This document shows, one piece after another, positions 15,101 through 29,800 of a DNA stretch of 64,000 bases. Under the pieces are notes generated by a model. That model was not told the DNA's origin, did no database searches, and saw nothing but the letters and a program-made list of their open reading frames with translations. The position numbers and the translations under genes were made by a program. The first letter of the stretch is position 1. The number at the start of each line of letters is the position of its first letter. Source of the stretch: Onchocerca volvulus (Eukaryota; Nematoda; Chromadorea; Rhabditida; Onchocercidae); contig HG738137.1 of assembly GCA_000499405.2 (NCBI GenBank), positions 4,650,001 through 4,714,000 of the forward strand. The letters are read 5' to 3'.

Positions 15101-18100
15101 ATATGTTGGACGGCAGCTTTATAATGCAGCGTGTAAAATTCCAATAGGACTCTTTTTTGGGCATCGTTTCTTTTCATCATGGCAAGTTTATTCATATCCA
15201 TTTATGCATAAAGAAAATCTTGCTCATTGTATGCCAGCCAATCAACAAAAAAAGGTGTGTTGCTTCTTTCTCTTAAAGTCCCTTTTGATTATTACAGTAG
15301 AGAATGCTTTCATTTTTATAATAATAACTCATTTTTAGCTAAGAAAAATATTCATATATTAGCAGTTGGTATATTTTTTTTTTTTTTGGTTAATTAATTT
15401 TCCTTTTAATCTAAAAGATTTGGATATTATATGCATTTGCAATGTGATAGATTGTTTTATACGCATAAAAATTTTAACTGTGACATGCTATTTTTAATTG
15501 CTTCTGACTAGAATTTTTCCAAATTTATTTTATTTATTTAATTTTTACTTGTTACAAAAATTTATTGATCTATGCAAATGAAGAAGGGAACTTTATTAAT
15601 CTTATGAAATTTTAATTATTTAATCCATATGGTGTTTTTAAATCATCTTTCATATAGTTGAATCGAAGATAACAGAATTTAGAAAAATTTTTGGATTTTA
15701 GATAGCAGTTACCTTAAACCATTTGCGTCAGCTTTGTGAAGATTTACGATGCAGACATCAGCTTGTGAGTGCAGAACTACATCGTTTGGTGGATGAATCT
15801 GCTTCTGAAGAAGAAGTAAAGCAAGTGTACCGCGAATGCGTCCAACATAGTTTACAGTGGAACATTGTAATGGGTGTAGTGCATCGATTGGAGTTAGATC
15901 ATTTACCATCATATGGCGCGTATTTTCATTTAATATCTTAACTTGGTTTTAAATGAATATTTAAGTTATCTCGCTTTATAATTCAAGCAAAGTGAGGGCA
16001 TGACTTGAAAGTATTATTAAAAAATCGATTTTTCTATGCAGATTCTGAACAAAGTTTGGAGAAAGCTCTTCAAGGAAGCTGGAATGACTGCTATCCTGAT
16101 CAGTTGCAAACTATTGCTGTCGAACTCTTTGCTTTGGTCACTCGGGCAACTCATTTGATTGATGTTCGGGCTGTCGCATTGGAAACATTTGCTAATGATA
16201 GTAAAACTTCAGCTCAAGTACAGACATTGTTATTTGTGTACTATACGAATTACTAATAAAATATACTTTTAATAAGGGATGTTTGCGTAATTATTAAATC
16301 TAGTAAAGAAGCTTGAGAATTGACTTGATTTGGATTTTTCAGTTTGGAATATTAATTGCAATTTGAAGTGTAAAATTTCCACAAAAATGTAAAAAAAAGC
16401 TAAGAAATTACATATTAATTAATTGACTGGACATTCTTATTATTTTCATATGGCTGTTAGGTTACTTTTGAAAAATAACTAGTAGTTAGAAATAAAATAT
16501 TTCATCTTTGGTTATCAATATTTACACTATATCTCACTCTCTTATATAGAAAACTTATATGTAGAGCAGTATATAAATTCTGTTTTCTGTAACTGTATAG
16601 TAAGTTTACAACAATTTCTAATTTCTTATTTGCAGAGCTGCTATCCAAGTGAAGCAAAATATGCTCGAATAAAGTGTAAGGAAGCGCTAGAAGTAAATTT
16701 GCCATTGCCACTAACTGAGGAGATTGTTTTACAGCCGAAGTTCAGTCTCGATGATGCCATTTCTCTCTTCATTTTATTTTGTGTTCCATCCGTACCGAGA
16801 CTACAGGTTATTTGAAATTTAATTTGTTCATATTTTTAAATAGTATTACGATTCTTCTAAATTTAGGTGGGCTGTATCACTTGGCTATTTCATCAGGGAT
16901 CCGAAAGTGAGTGGTGGCCATTATTTTTTCCTCGTGTTCTGAAGGAAATTTTTTCCGCGCAGTTTAAAAAAAATGATCACAAGTAAGTTCTCGCAGTTCC
17001 TTTAACTGCTATTCTTTTTGAAAAATTGTGGTTAGTTTTCTGCTGAAGATTTTCGAGTATAAAGTTATGCTAAACTTATTGTAATTCATTAATTTATGCT
17101 TTTCAAAAAAAAGTCTTGAGTTTTAAGTTAAATGAATTTGTTTAAGTCAGTTTCAGATTTAGATTTATTTGCAAAAGAATTGCCAAGAATCTCCCTGTTC
17201 TTCTTTCTTATCACGATAATTTCTATATCATTGCAGGATTTTTTTACAGTTGTCATTTTTGTGTAATCATTCAGTGAAATCTAGCTCGAAACAAGTAATT
17301 TTATATTTTATTGCAATTTATTAAAGATTTTCTATTTAAATCTTGCTGTTAATTTCTTTTTCGAAGTTATAATAACTATTATCTTATTTGTGATTGACTA
17401 TATGATTCTCGACTAATTTCACTTTTAGTCTGCTATCATCCTCGAACTTTTCAATCTTATCAAAGAAATAGCAGTAAATGCTTTGGATAATTGTACAGTC
17501 GATTGCCAATGTCAGAATAATTTAAATGTTACCTTGCTTTGCTGGTCTTTGATGCTTCTTTCGAGCGCATTTGATGTTGTCGCTTATAGTAAGTTTGACT
17601 TCTTGTTAGTCGAAGACAGTTTTCGATCACGCTAAAAATTTAATTTTTGGTTCTGTTCTATTTGTTTTCTGTTACTTGATACTTGCTAAAGATTCTTTTG
17701 TCGCATTGGCACAGAGAATTTTGTTGAATTGCTGAAAACTATTCACAACTGTTCCTTATAAATTTTGTCATCAAATTTTTTCCTAGTAGTTACAATCAGA
17801 TATTGTCGATTACACACAGATTACTCTTGCACATATATTTTTGTAAAAATTGAGATGAATCAATGAAATATTAGCTATATTCTTAGTAAATACGGGAAAA
17901 ATTGAAAAGAAACATGTTTTGAAGTAAACATTATGTCTAGTTTCATAAATTCTGTTATTTTTTGATAAATGAATTAAGGCTTAATGACCTAATCACATAT
18001 GAAAGTATAGACAAAATCAAAACATTATTTCGAGCAAATTAGAAAGATAATGTCTTATTGGCTGTACTGAATTGGATGATGCGATAGTTGAAGTTTTTTT

Positions 18101-21100
18101 CAGTAGCCAGTGTTTGTTCAGCAATTACCTATTAGAAAACACTATATTTTTGTTTCGTCCACTCGTGTTTTCAGACAAAAAGAAGAACGACCGTTGGGCA
18201 TTTATTGGAGGTGAATATTCACGAGTAATGCCATCGAACGAAAAGGATAATTTTGTGCCCAGATGGCACAGGAAGAAATTGTTGAAATTTGGAAATAGTG
18301 ACGAGAAAACCGCAGAATCCTTGAAAAATATTAGCTCTGCTACTTTGGTAATTAATACTTCTATTTAGAGATGCGGTACAAAATAGCTTGTTAGATTTTC
18401 AAAGTCTATCATTTCAGAATATCTCAATTTAATGATGATTTTCACAAATATCAGTAATGATCCAAAGAGTTATCGCAATTTATTTATTATAACTTTTTTG
18501 CACAAGCACAAAAACTTCAAACCTGCATTTTGTGAATTTATTTACGTTTGTATCTAATAGCACTTGTTTTACACTGAATAATTCAGTGCTATTAAAAAGT
18601 GGGAAGCATTAAATCATGTTGAAGCATGGCAAAACATCTATTTCTTCAAGAAAGCCACGTATATAATGTGCTATATCGCCTGGTAAAAAATATGTCATAT
18701 GAAAGATAGCTTTGGCACCTCTTAAGTTCAGCTAAATAGCGTAATGACTAATGACCTTCTTTTACATAGCCAGTTCGCGTTTGTGTTCTGCATTTAGTCA
18801 CTAAAAAAAAAGGATGGTACTCTGCATGACAACGCAGTGTACCACTTCATATTTTTCGCATTTTTTAGAAAACTCAGCTCGAGACATTGTGGGAGAAGCA
18901 TTTAAAAGTGATGGAAGCAATGAAAGCAAATATGAAGATGTCTAAGGCATTAAATACCAAAATGCAAAAGAAAGTTGAAATGGAGCAGAAAATCCATGGT
19001 TTATCCCCACCTGATAAAATGGGTCATTCGGTTCGCTTTTCATACATGAAGCTATGTTAAATTATCTTGGTACAAATCTTCTCCATTCTTCGTTTCTGGG
19101 ACCTCACAAATTTCATGTCCGCTTTCAATCAGTCCAATTTCAATCCCCACTCATATTTCATCGTATCGCCATGAACGTATCTTGCAATACTCTTACACTA
19201 ATTGCCGTTGATTAACAGCAGTTTGTCTTTTATTGGTTTAGGTAAATCTGCACAGCAAACAAAATCCTTTTTCATTTGTTAACGCAAGCTTACAAATATC
19301 TCACTGTATGCGCTTTTTTTGAATTGATTTATTTTTGCTGATATTTTGCGCAGCTCAGCGAATTGAATGTCATTTTAAACATTATTTGGACTCTAACTTA
19401 AGATTTATCCGGGAATACGGTCATATTTTAAAACATGGATTTCATGATTTATTTTGTTGCTCATCAGTCGTCCATACCAACTGATTGAACTTCAACTTCA
19501 AAGATTTCAGAGATCTTTCTTTTAGTTTTTCCCTGAAACGGGCTTTCCAACACCATTGACGGAAGAACAACTACAAGCGACATTGTTGCCGTTTCTCGGT
19601 GATCAACAAATTGGAGAAATTTTGGCTAAGGTATGCATCTTTGTTTTATCTAAATCATTTATTGGAAAAATATGAAATACAGTTTAAGGAAAAAAATTCA
19701 ATTCATTTCAATATGCCATCTTCCAAGGGACACAGTAAAATTCCTTTTGTTTTTTTTTTTTTTTTTTTGCAATAAAATTTCACCAGTAAAAATATACAGT
19801 TCATTCTTTGATTTATAGCTGATTTTATCAGTAATTTTATGCGTCAGACTGCGTTAAAAATTAACCCTTAAATCAAAAGCGTTAATTTTTCAGAAATATG
19901 TCCATCAACAAAATTCAGATTTGAAGACATCAGTTGATTCTTGTATGTTTTTTAGTTTTTTCAAAAAATATATATATTCAAGAATGTTTGCATAATTTAA
20001 GCTTTAATGCATATTGCATTAAAGTTCAACTGGAGATTTCGAATTGAATATTTATGAATCATCTCTAATTACAACAAAATGATTGTTTTAGCTGAATCAG
20101 CTTTAAAAAAAGCGATATCTGCGGGTAACAAGAGTAATTCTCGATCTCGCTACAGACAGTGCAGTATTCGTTTGAAACTTCCTCACGAACCGTGTATTGA
20201 TGTTGCTCGCAAATTAATCATTCTGCTTTGTGATTTTGAAAAGCAGCTTCCTATACTAGCCAAACTGATAATATGTAAAGTAAGATTATCTTATATTTCT
20301 TAAATGCATCTATGTAGTATTTTAATTTTTTTTTCTCTTATTCTTTCCTTTTCTTTTTTTTTTTTTTTTTTTCATTTTTGTCAAAATTTGAATGAGATCA
20401 GAATAGTGAAAAAAAAAAAATTGGCTGATACAGATGTCTTCATTGAATATTATCTAGTTATCTGGTAATATTCATTGAAAACCTTATTTTAGCGGACATT
20501 CCGTTAAAACGCTGCTGTTCATTAACCATATTATCTACATTTATAAGGATTTCAGATTGTTGCTCGTATATGCATTAGCGCATCTCACCACACTATTCCT
20601 TTGATTTGCGTTTTGGATGGCCCGATTGATAAGTTGATAAAAATTGGTTAGTTCTATAAATTCACGAAATTGTAAATATTACTTAATTACCAATTTAAAT
20701 GATCCGAGACTCAGTTATTCTTGTTTGGTCAATTCCATTAATTATATTAGACTTTCTAGATTTAAAGCACTCTTACTTTTGATCTAGAAAATATAGTCAA
20801 AGGAAATAATAATTATAGTGCTTTAGAACAAGATAAAAAGAAAATTGAGTCAATTGTTAAATTTGCTTACGTGAGAAATTTTTCCAAATTCAACTTTCAT
20901 TTCATTATTTTCTTCTCCATTTTTTTTTTTTTTTTTTTTGAATTATATTATTTCAGGATTGGAAGAGCAAGGAACGGGCTTGCTGAAATATGCAGTCTTG
21001 CATTTAATTTTAGATGTCATTGAAGCTGAATCACGTGCTGTTTTTAAATCAAATGCATCTTCCAAAAACCAAGTTTTCGTGAAAGCTAAAGATTCAAAGA

Positions 21101-23800
21101 CATCCGAAATATCAGAAGAACTTGATTTGCTTTGCTTGCGACATACGGGGTTCCATTTTGCTGATATTATTCTTCGTGGTAAATTTTATTTTGTTTCAAG
21201 CAAATCAAATCATTTGTTGGCTGTAATATTTTAGCTGATCTTCATGCTTTCGAAATTAATGGTGAGATTATTCCGGGAAGTGAATGTTTGGGCATTTTAC
21301 TACTGAATGGAAAGCAGTTTCCTATAGTCTCTGAGAAATAAAATAAATGATGCCGACTTTCGGTAGTATTGTAGCTCTCATGATCTGAATAAAATCTGGT
21401 AAAGAAAGCTTATGAAAAGGCTCTACAGGAATTACGAGGATCCAAAGAGTCCAAGATTTCGGATATGTTGGATATGTTTTGTGTTAATTCATATTATTTA
21501 TAGTAAAATCTAAGAATGAAATAGTGGAAGATGTAAAAGAACGAAAATCAACTGGCATTACGGCGACTGTTTGTTGTCTTCCGGAAGTTTTTTCCGAAGC
21601 AAAAACTTCTCGATCCTTCAGCATTGCAAAGTAGAACTTACTTAGCATTCTAAATTATCTGAATTTTAATTAAGTTTTTGAGATGATTTGTGGGATATAT
21701 TTATTTATTGACTTGACTATGTTGAAATATGGAAGAACTGCTTGTAATTGATGTGAAGAAGATTGTATGAAGGTCATGGCAGTGATTTGGAATTCATGAT
21801 TGTATTTTGTCAAAGTGACTAGTTTGGTAATGAGATAACAGATTAATCAAAATCGAATCATGTTGAAACAACATAATAGTATTAGACACTAATCTGGATG
21901 TTTGATTTATAGTTTCAAAAATTCTGTTGATATTATTAGAAAATCACAATACATCTTTCTCTAAAACTGCTAAGATTACTGTTGTTCAAGACTAAATTTC
22001 TAATTCTCTACGAAACTATTATGGTTTGAATAATATCCTATAAATGTTTTGATGCAGTTGACAGACAACTTAAATGTTTTTTGACTTGAAATGCAAATTT
22101 TATTTTCAGCTATGATGAACAACCCGAGTTAGGATCGGAACTGTTGGAAACACTGATATATCAAATTCTGATAAATACGAGGCAAGCAGTCGTACCAGAC
22201 GGTCCCAGTGATGAAATCCGAAGTCATACTTATCAGAGAAAGTAAGCTTTTTCCTCTTTAATTGTTGGTCGAATTTATTTTGTCCTTTAAAAGATTAGCC
22301 GTTTGCACTTCCTTCGAGTCATTTAAGTAATCGATTGGAACAAAAAAAAAAAAAAAAATCTTGAAGACATGAGAAGTTCTTGATTGGACAAAGGTTAGCT
22401 GCTGATTTATATTTTTAATTTTCGTTATTATTGTTATCGTTTGCATTTTTAGGGCTAAGGAAGTCATCAAGGAAAAACTTGCAAAAGGTGAACGGTTTTG
22501 TTATGTGTTCCGCTGGATTGATGATCTTCTGAAAGCTGATGAGCAAGCTGCGCGTTCCTGTAACGGTGTATGTCATATTATTTTCAATTTTATAGAATAC
22601 TGTTTTTAATTTCTTTTTTTTTTTTGTGTCACATCGAAAATATAAGATAAATTCACGAGGATTTTTTAATGTATGTTTCTTTTATGAGATCACTATATTA
22701 GAGCTGAAGTGAAGTAAAAATAAAATCAAAAAATTCTAAACTTGTTTAGCGTAGGATTCCATTTTATGTCAATTATGGAATCATCAATATTTGTGTTAGT
22801 TAATAGTTGTAGTTTGATTATCTGTAATTTAACGAAATCGAGAAACTAAAGTACTGGAATAAGTAAAACTGGTGAATGCCATTAAATGCAACATAATTTA
22901 TCTCTAGCTATTATTTCCTTATTTATAGGTTGAGGCAAGTATCACAATTTTAATTGAAACATTATTTAAAATTTCTTATCCCTCAGTTAAGTTATTTTCC
23001 GTTCCCCAAGCTATATTTATAAGCGTGACATCAAATTTCAGGATACAGATTTATATTTGAAGATAATGGAAAACGAAACATTATCAAATACAACATATGA
23101 AGAATACACGACTACATCACAATCAGCGTTTATCGCCTGTTGTATATCAGAATATATGCGCTGTCTAAGTGACAAAAAAAGTGCTTAGTCTTTTTTCTTT
23201 TGAAATAGAAATTCTGAGAAGAGAATAATGAGTAGTACATTATTAATTTAAAACCAAAGCCAGCTTTTTTCAAGTACCAAGGATTTTTATAATTAGTTCA
23301 GATGAATCAAGTCATGGTCTCATTTCTTCCGTACCGATAGTTGAACCAGGGTCCAGTTCACCTTCAGCGCCTGAATCGCCGATATTACACGCGATTGATG
23401 TGGAAATGAAGGAAGATGAACATAAAACAGCTCAGAAAGAAAATGACGATATGCAAGTGATGAAAAATACAATTGATTTTGTAAATGTTTCTCAAGATAT
23501 TGCAAAAGGTATTTCCTCTTTTTCGTCCTTCAACATTATAATGTATTGTTTCTGAGTTTGTTGGATCCATTGATTATATTATTCACCAATAAGCTGAACT
23601 GTATTTTGGTGTACATGTAGTATTTTGCAATACTTTTTTATATATGCATAAATGCAAATAATTTTTTCAGTGGCGAGTTGTGCTGTTGAAATTGAATACT
23701 CAGGAGCACAGAATTTGTTTAACTTTACAATTCCATATGCAGAAACTTCCATGGAAACGGTCATTTTTTTAACTTGAATTTCGGGATTCATATTCTTCCT

Positions 23801-23846
<46 letters not shown>

Positions 23847-23852
23847 TTTTCC

Positions 23853-23890
<38 letters not shown>

Positions 23891-26800
23891 AAGAAATGGT
23901 AAAATTTAAGATTTTCAAATGAACTGATCGATAATCTAATTGCTTCAAACAATTATTCAATGTTGTTCAAGCAAAAAAAAAAAAGAAAAAACTATCAGTA
24001 TAATTCACTTTTTGTGGAATTAATTGCATTTGCAGAGATATTGACGATATTCCATTCTCTATTTCCAGGAACCATGCTCTTCGACTTCAATCTTTTCGGA
24101 AAATAGAATGAAGAAAAGTATGGAGAAATGGGTGCCGATTAAATGGATGCCAAAAATATCCGTTAACAAAGAAACTTATGTGGAACATATAATGGCCAGC
24201 TTTCTAGTGCGTCTTACTGTGAAAAAATTATATTGTTCTAGATGATTGCTGAACTGGGAGATTTTTTTCGCTATAATTGTTATTCTAATGTTAGGCCACT
24301 ATCTTCAGACATCTATGCTTTTTGAGGCTAATTGTTCATAGTACCATTATTCACATCGAAATATAATAAAAGATCTCAACATTCTCAAATATTTAACCTC
24401 CTTCATCAGTCCTGCTAAGTGTTTTAATCTTAAAACTCTGAATTAGGGCTGATTATCGAAAGCTGAATGTTTTTAGGCTTGAAACTATCAATCTTTCACC
24501 ATATTTTGAGTTTATTGCTAACCAAGTGTTGCCACCGCTACAATTGTTCTAGGTTTTCCCTGCGATATGAAAGTGAGAATGAGTAATTGTAATTGAGAGT
24601 AGATTCTAACAATTAAGGAATACTGGAGGATTATCGGAGCCTCAAAGATAAGTTTGTTTGTATTTTTTAGAGTGAGTTACGATTGGCAAAAAATTTGTAT
24701 TTTTTAGGGTGAATTACGATTGGCAAAAAATGACATTCTGGTACAGCCTTGCTCCTTCACATATCCTGATCATTTGACGCAACAATTAGGCTTGAATCAA
24801 TATATTCATTGCATGAATATGGATTTCCTCGCTGATATTATCACAAGGTTATTTCTACTGTTCTTAATAAATAATTTTAACTGAATTTGGAAAGACAACG
24901 TTAATATGAACTAAGCTTCAATGATATCGCGTTTTTTTGTAGTAATCGATTGTTGAGAATTATTTTGATAATTTTGCAGATATTCAATTCAAGATCTGAG
25001 TAGATGGAGGACTTGCTTAGTGTGTCGCCCTCGATTGCCAGAAGATGAAACAATGCGTGCACAACTTGGCGAAACACTAAATGCGACTAACTCTGCTCTT
25101 GGGCGATTTGTTCAGTCCATTTCATCTAGTGACTCTAATCAAATGGTTCAACAACTTCTTACCTTTTGCTTAGATTTCGAAACTGGACTTATTTGTAAGA
25201 TATTTTATAATTCAATTTTTTTTCCGCATGCAAATTTTAATGCACGATTATTAGACGATATTTAAGTTTTGTAAGGGATAAAATTTAAATAGCATTATGG
25301 CAATAATTGGAGCCTTTTTTAGGAAGTGAACTTTATGTCTATTTCAGAATTTGTAATTTTTTTATTTTGGAATGTACTGATGATTCCATTAGTTTGGCGT
25401 ATTTTTCAAAAAAGTCTTTTATCTTCCTAGATTCAACGAAAAAATTGCCGGCAGTTGGGAAATGCATACTTCCAGCTGAAAATATAACTTCTATCGTGAA
25501 TTATGTGGTAATGTCGAATTCACTTTCTGAACATTTATGGGTACTTGTGTTGCGTATCCTGGATCTCATAGTCAAAAATGATGTAAAAATTTGCAATTTG
25601 ATTCATCAAATTCATCATTTCAAAATATAGAAAGAAATATAATTAATTAAATTTGAATAGTTTACGCGGATGAAAATTCTTTACAGTGAGTTTACTGTTT
25701 GAGAAATATTGTTGTGTTATGTTTGTATTTGTTTCTTCTCTTTTGTGACAAGGAAAGAATGTAGCTTGTAATTTTTCAGTTAACACATTTCATTTTAATT
25801 TGAAAAAAATGTCAAAAAACATCAGGAAACGATGCAATATATGGTTCTAAATTATCGCTCATGAAATTAGACTTATCTTTATTTTAAATGGATGGTATAA
25901 AATTATTTTTATGTATAGAATACGGTTCAATATATATTTTTTCAGTCCACGGCTTCAACAGTTCTGATTGAATCATCTCACTTTTGCAAATTAATCAGTA
26001 ACTTCTTGGTGAGAAGTATTACAAGAGTTAATCAAGCTTTGACGGCAAGTTTTCTATATCTTAAATTATAACCATATGACATTGCTGTTTTTTTTGATGC
26101 GTCCGTAGTTTTACTTACTCATACTTATTGCACTAAGGATAAAATTTGCATAATTGTGCATCTTTTCCTCAAAAGCAAGAATATTCAACTATTATTACTC
26201 ACCTCCATATACTATCATCAGTAAAATTGAAAAATTATTTTTGACTAGATGAAATAAGGAAATTATGTTAGCCTTTTTAAGTTTTAAAATTTTCAAAAAA
26301 TGTTTGTTCTGCTCCAAATTGTAATATACATGTTTTTAGACTGGTCCTTCAACGATATTTGCCTTTAAAAATTTTATCACACGACTTCATGATTCGGATG
26401 ATATCTCTCTTCGTGGTATTCTTTGTGTCAAAATTCTCACTATCCTCAAAGATATCTCTTCACAACAGTATGTTGTTTTTCCTAGTTACCTTTTATTAAA
26501 TTGAAAGAACATATTCCGCAAAATGGTCTTCATTCGTTTGGGCAGAGAATTTAATAGAAATACTATGATAGTTAATTCAAGTTAAGAATGAGTAGCTAAT
26601 TGTTTATAGAGTCATGTCTTTAAGTAAAAAGATGTCTTCCACTGTGCATGATTCTATGAAATTGGTACAAATGATCAAATGCTGTTATTTCTCTCAGGTT
26701 TGACGTAGATAGTAACATATTGTTTGTAATTACAGAGATGATTTGATTAATTTCTCATATCCAATCGATTGTTTAGTTGAATTATTGAATGTTATGACGA

Positions 26801-29800
26801 ATTATGCATCAGACTATGCCAATGTAGCACGTAAGTGTTTCTAGATGTAAATTCATGGTGAAAGAACTGAATTTATTTGAAGAATATTCATTCAAACATA
26901 TACTTCGAAAAGAGTTGTAGATACTTTAAAATTGAGCAGAAATATGGTTTCAATCAAGCATGGGTTTTATTGTTTAAGGTTTTTGATTGAAATATTTAAT
27001 GTAAACATAAATATTTAATAATTAATCTTAAATGAATTTTAAAAAAACTAAAACCCATTCAAAAACAATCAGTGAATAACTGGGCATTTGTATATTTGTT
27101 ATTTTTATTCCTTTGTGCAAAAAAATCTGAAGCTTTTTTACTGTGTGCTATTATTCAAATGATAATCGAATCGCATATAGGCATTAAAAACAAATGAGAA
27201 ATTTTTGTTTGTAGCACGAGAACTTGCTGGATATATATCGTCATCAATTCATACAGCAAGAAATTTTATCCGGTATTACAAGACTTCGGGAGGTTACTCA
27301 CTAATTTCTGCTGACTCATATCTTCGACCGAATATATGTTTTCAAGTTTGTCTTTTTTTGCTATTAAGCTTGAATGTATAAATAAGTCAGTATTTTCGGA
27401 AACGCCTATATTTAACGATTAAAAGTAAGCTTTCCTTGATTTAATTTTTCATATTATATGATGTTATTTTCGTTACATTGTCAACTTTGGCTTATTTTAT
27501 CGATAATTGAGCAAAAATTCAACATTGGCTTATTTTATCGTATAATTGAACAAAAATTTTACTTGAACTGTTTCGAATGTTGTCATATCTTATATATTTT
27601 AGTTAATTGATGCTGATGAAAAGCTTAAAAGAAACAGTAAAAATTAAAAAAAAAGTTGAACAAACCAATAATGTTAGAAGTAAGATGAGCGGTTCATTTT
27701 TTTATGATTGTAGAATCGGGACAAAATTATTGAGGTATCATGGTTTTGTTGTTTAAATTTTGTAATTTAGGCTACTCAAAAGATACCGATCAGTGTGCAG
27801 TATGCGTGTGAGAATACCAATTTACCTCAATATCCATATATGCCGGAACAGTGTGGACAATATGGTTTAAATTATTCACAATTGCCTGATGTAAGTTTTA
27901 CAAGAAAAGTATTTTACGGAAAGCACATTAAAAGAGAAAAATAAATAGTAAATATTTTTTTTGCACAACTTACAATGTGTCGAAGCGTGAATATTTATTG
28001 CGAAGCGAAATGCATATGAATATTTCTTGATATTTATTTCGTTTTTTGTTCATAGCAGTTTGTTGATCCAAAGCGATCACCTACAGCTCATGGTGATTCA
28101 TTAAACTGTTTTTCATTACTTCCTCGCTGGCAAAATCAATTAAATATGTTTCGTCAACTAATGCTAAAGCAGGTAATCAACCATCAACAATTTCAATTTC
28201 AGTATTTTAATTTTGCATAGAAGCTTGATGACCTAAGTATTATTAATGAGGTTTTCATTTTTGAGATTTAAAATGCTGTCGTATCATTGCTTATACCACT
28301 TAGTTTTTAGCTGATTGATAAGAAACTGAAGTAATTCAGAAATTGTTTGCTAAGGAAATTAGTAAAGCAAATAAAAAAGGTAAAAAGTAAATCATTGCAA
28401 TAAAGAGATATTTTATTTGATGAATACTTCATAACTATCATTGTACCGATAAATCATTTTGATAATTTTGCAGGTTGCTTATTACTTGGACTGTTCAAGC
28501 GAAGTATCAGATTATTTACTAAGCAGCTTTCCAACTGCAGTCGAAGAACTGTTTGAAATTGTGGCAGCATGCAAAAGTGCGGTTCCGGATGTAAATTTGA
28601 TTTCTTTGAAGGAGTAAGTATCTTATTAAATAATGCTCATTTATTTATTCTCGAAACTAAATTGATCTCAATAAGATTTCCATTAATACTACTCGAAAAA
28701 GCTATCCTACCAATTATTTTAATCATTGCAGCATTTTTCATAGTTAAACGAAGATTGTTATAAGTGATTGATTTGACCTGTTGTTTGCAAATGGAATAAT
28801 TCTAATCAGATTGTTGCCGTACTATCTTGAAATAGAAATGGTTATAGTAAAAAGTTGTGACAATAAAAAATTATTTCAGCTGGAATCACGTAACTTTGGG
28901 TGACCACGCGTTATCTATGTTATTGCAAATATCACAACGAGCATCGCGTGAGACGAAGCATTTATTCGAAATAGCTGTACAAGTAATAAAACACTGTGCT
29001 GTTCCATCTAGTTACTCACTTTCGAAGCCGCTCGCGTTTGCATTCGTACAAATGTTAGGTATCAAGCATAATCAGATTTATTTCGCTCAACTCGGTCAGT
29101 TTTTTTATGGATTTTAAATTCATGTTATTTCTTAGTCTTCATTAGCTAAGGCTTTGATTTCCTCTTCCATACTAGTAATGCCTGTCTATATTTATCACAG
29201 GGCATATAGTTTTTAGCATAAATTAGTTTACATCTATATTTATTTCAAAAAGATTTTTGCGGTAATATTGATACTAATTTATCTACATTCTTTTCTAAAT
29301 TCGTTTTATTTTAATCTTCCTTCAGCTTTTTTTATACAGTTTGATAAGAAAATTGATATGATTTGAGGATTCACTTTTTTTTTCCTATTTCCATACTAAA
29401 ATAGATTTTATTGGGAATTTTCTGTTTTATAAACTTTCTCCCACATTCCTCTAAATTTGCTCTGCTAGTATTCGTTTCGATTCTAGAAAATTTTTCCTTC
29501 ATAATTAGACTACTCGCCGAAATACTAGTCATTAAGAAAGAATAGGGCTTCAAAAATTAATTAGATTTGATTTTCTTGGTTTGAAAAAAATTGCTCGTAA
29601 TACTTGATAAAATTAATTTAGGGGTATTATAAACATTCATATTATCGTCGAGTGAAAGAAAATTTCTCTAGCAAGCTATAAAGCTGTTTAAAATACTTTA
29701 GGAGGATATTTAATTGTGGCGCGTGAATTGGAACGCTCCATAGTGGCTTCGGCAAATGATTGGGCCGCTCCAATTTCTGCACCACTTATGCGACAACTTG

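Larger units (their letters stand above)
18869..28613 (+). other. BIRC6: BIRC6 exons 46-69: charged helix and central scaffold
   Basis: Exons: 18869-19030, 19526-19630, 19894-19942, 20092-20279, 20556-20646, 20957-21178, 21235-21261, 21504-21630, 22110-22241, 22453-22567, 23042-23180, 23302-23508, 23671-23759, 24069-24206, 24708-24847, 24980-25194, 25431-25582, 25946-26044, 26340-26467, 26736-26830, 27215-27345, 27771-27890, 28056-28172 and 28474-28613. Exon 46 is Lys/Met-rich and probably helical, like the Lys-rich helix in the human protein. Exon 52 is only 27 nt and is the weakest call here. Exon 62 starts Tyr-Ser-Thr-Lys-Lys and aligns with human LYNANRIPVI. The exon 63 donor is GC with a competing GT donor 36 nt upstream. 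Exon 60 follows a duplicated 3' splice site. Confidence 0.8.

Noticed and set aside
23769..23960. - strand frame rich in Phe
   Set aside because: It is the translation of the poly(A) tracts in a BIRC6 intron.
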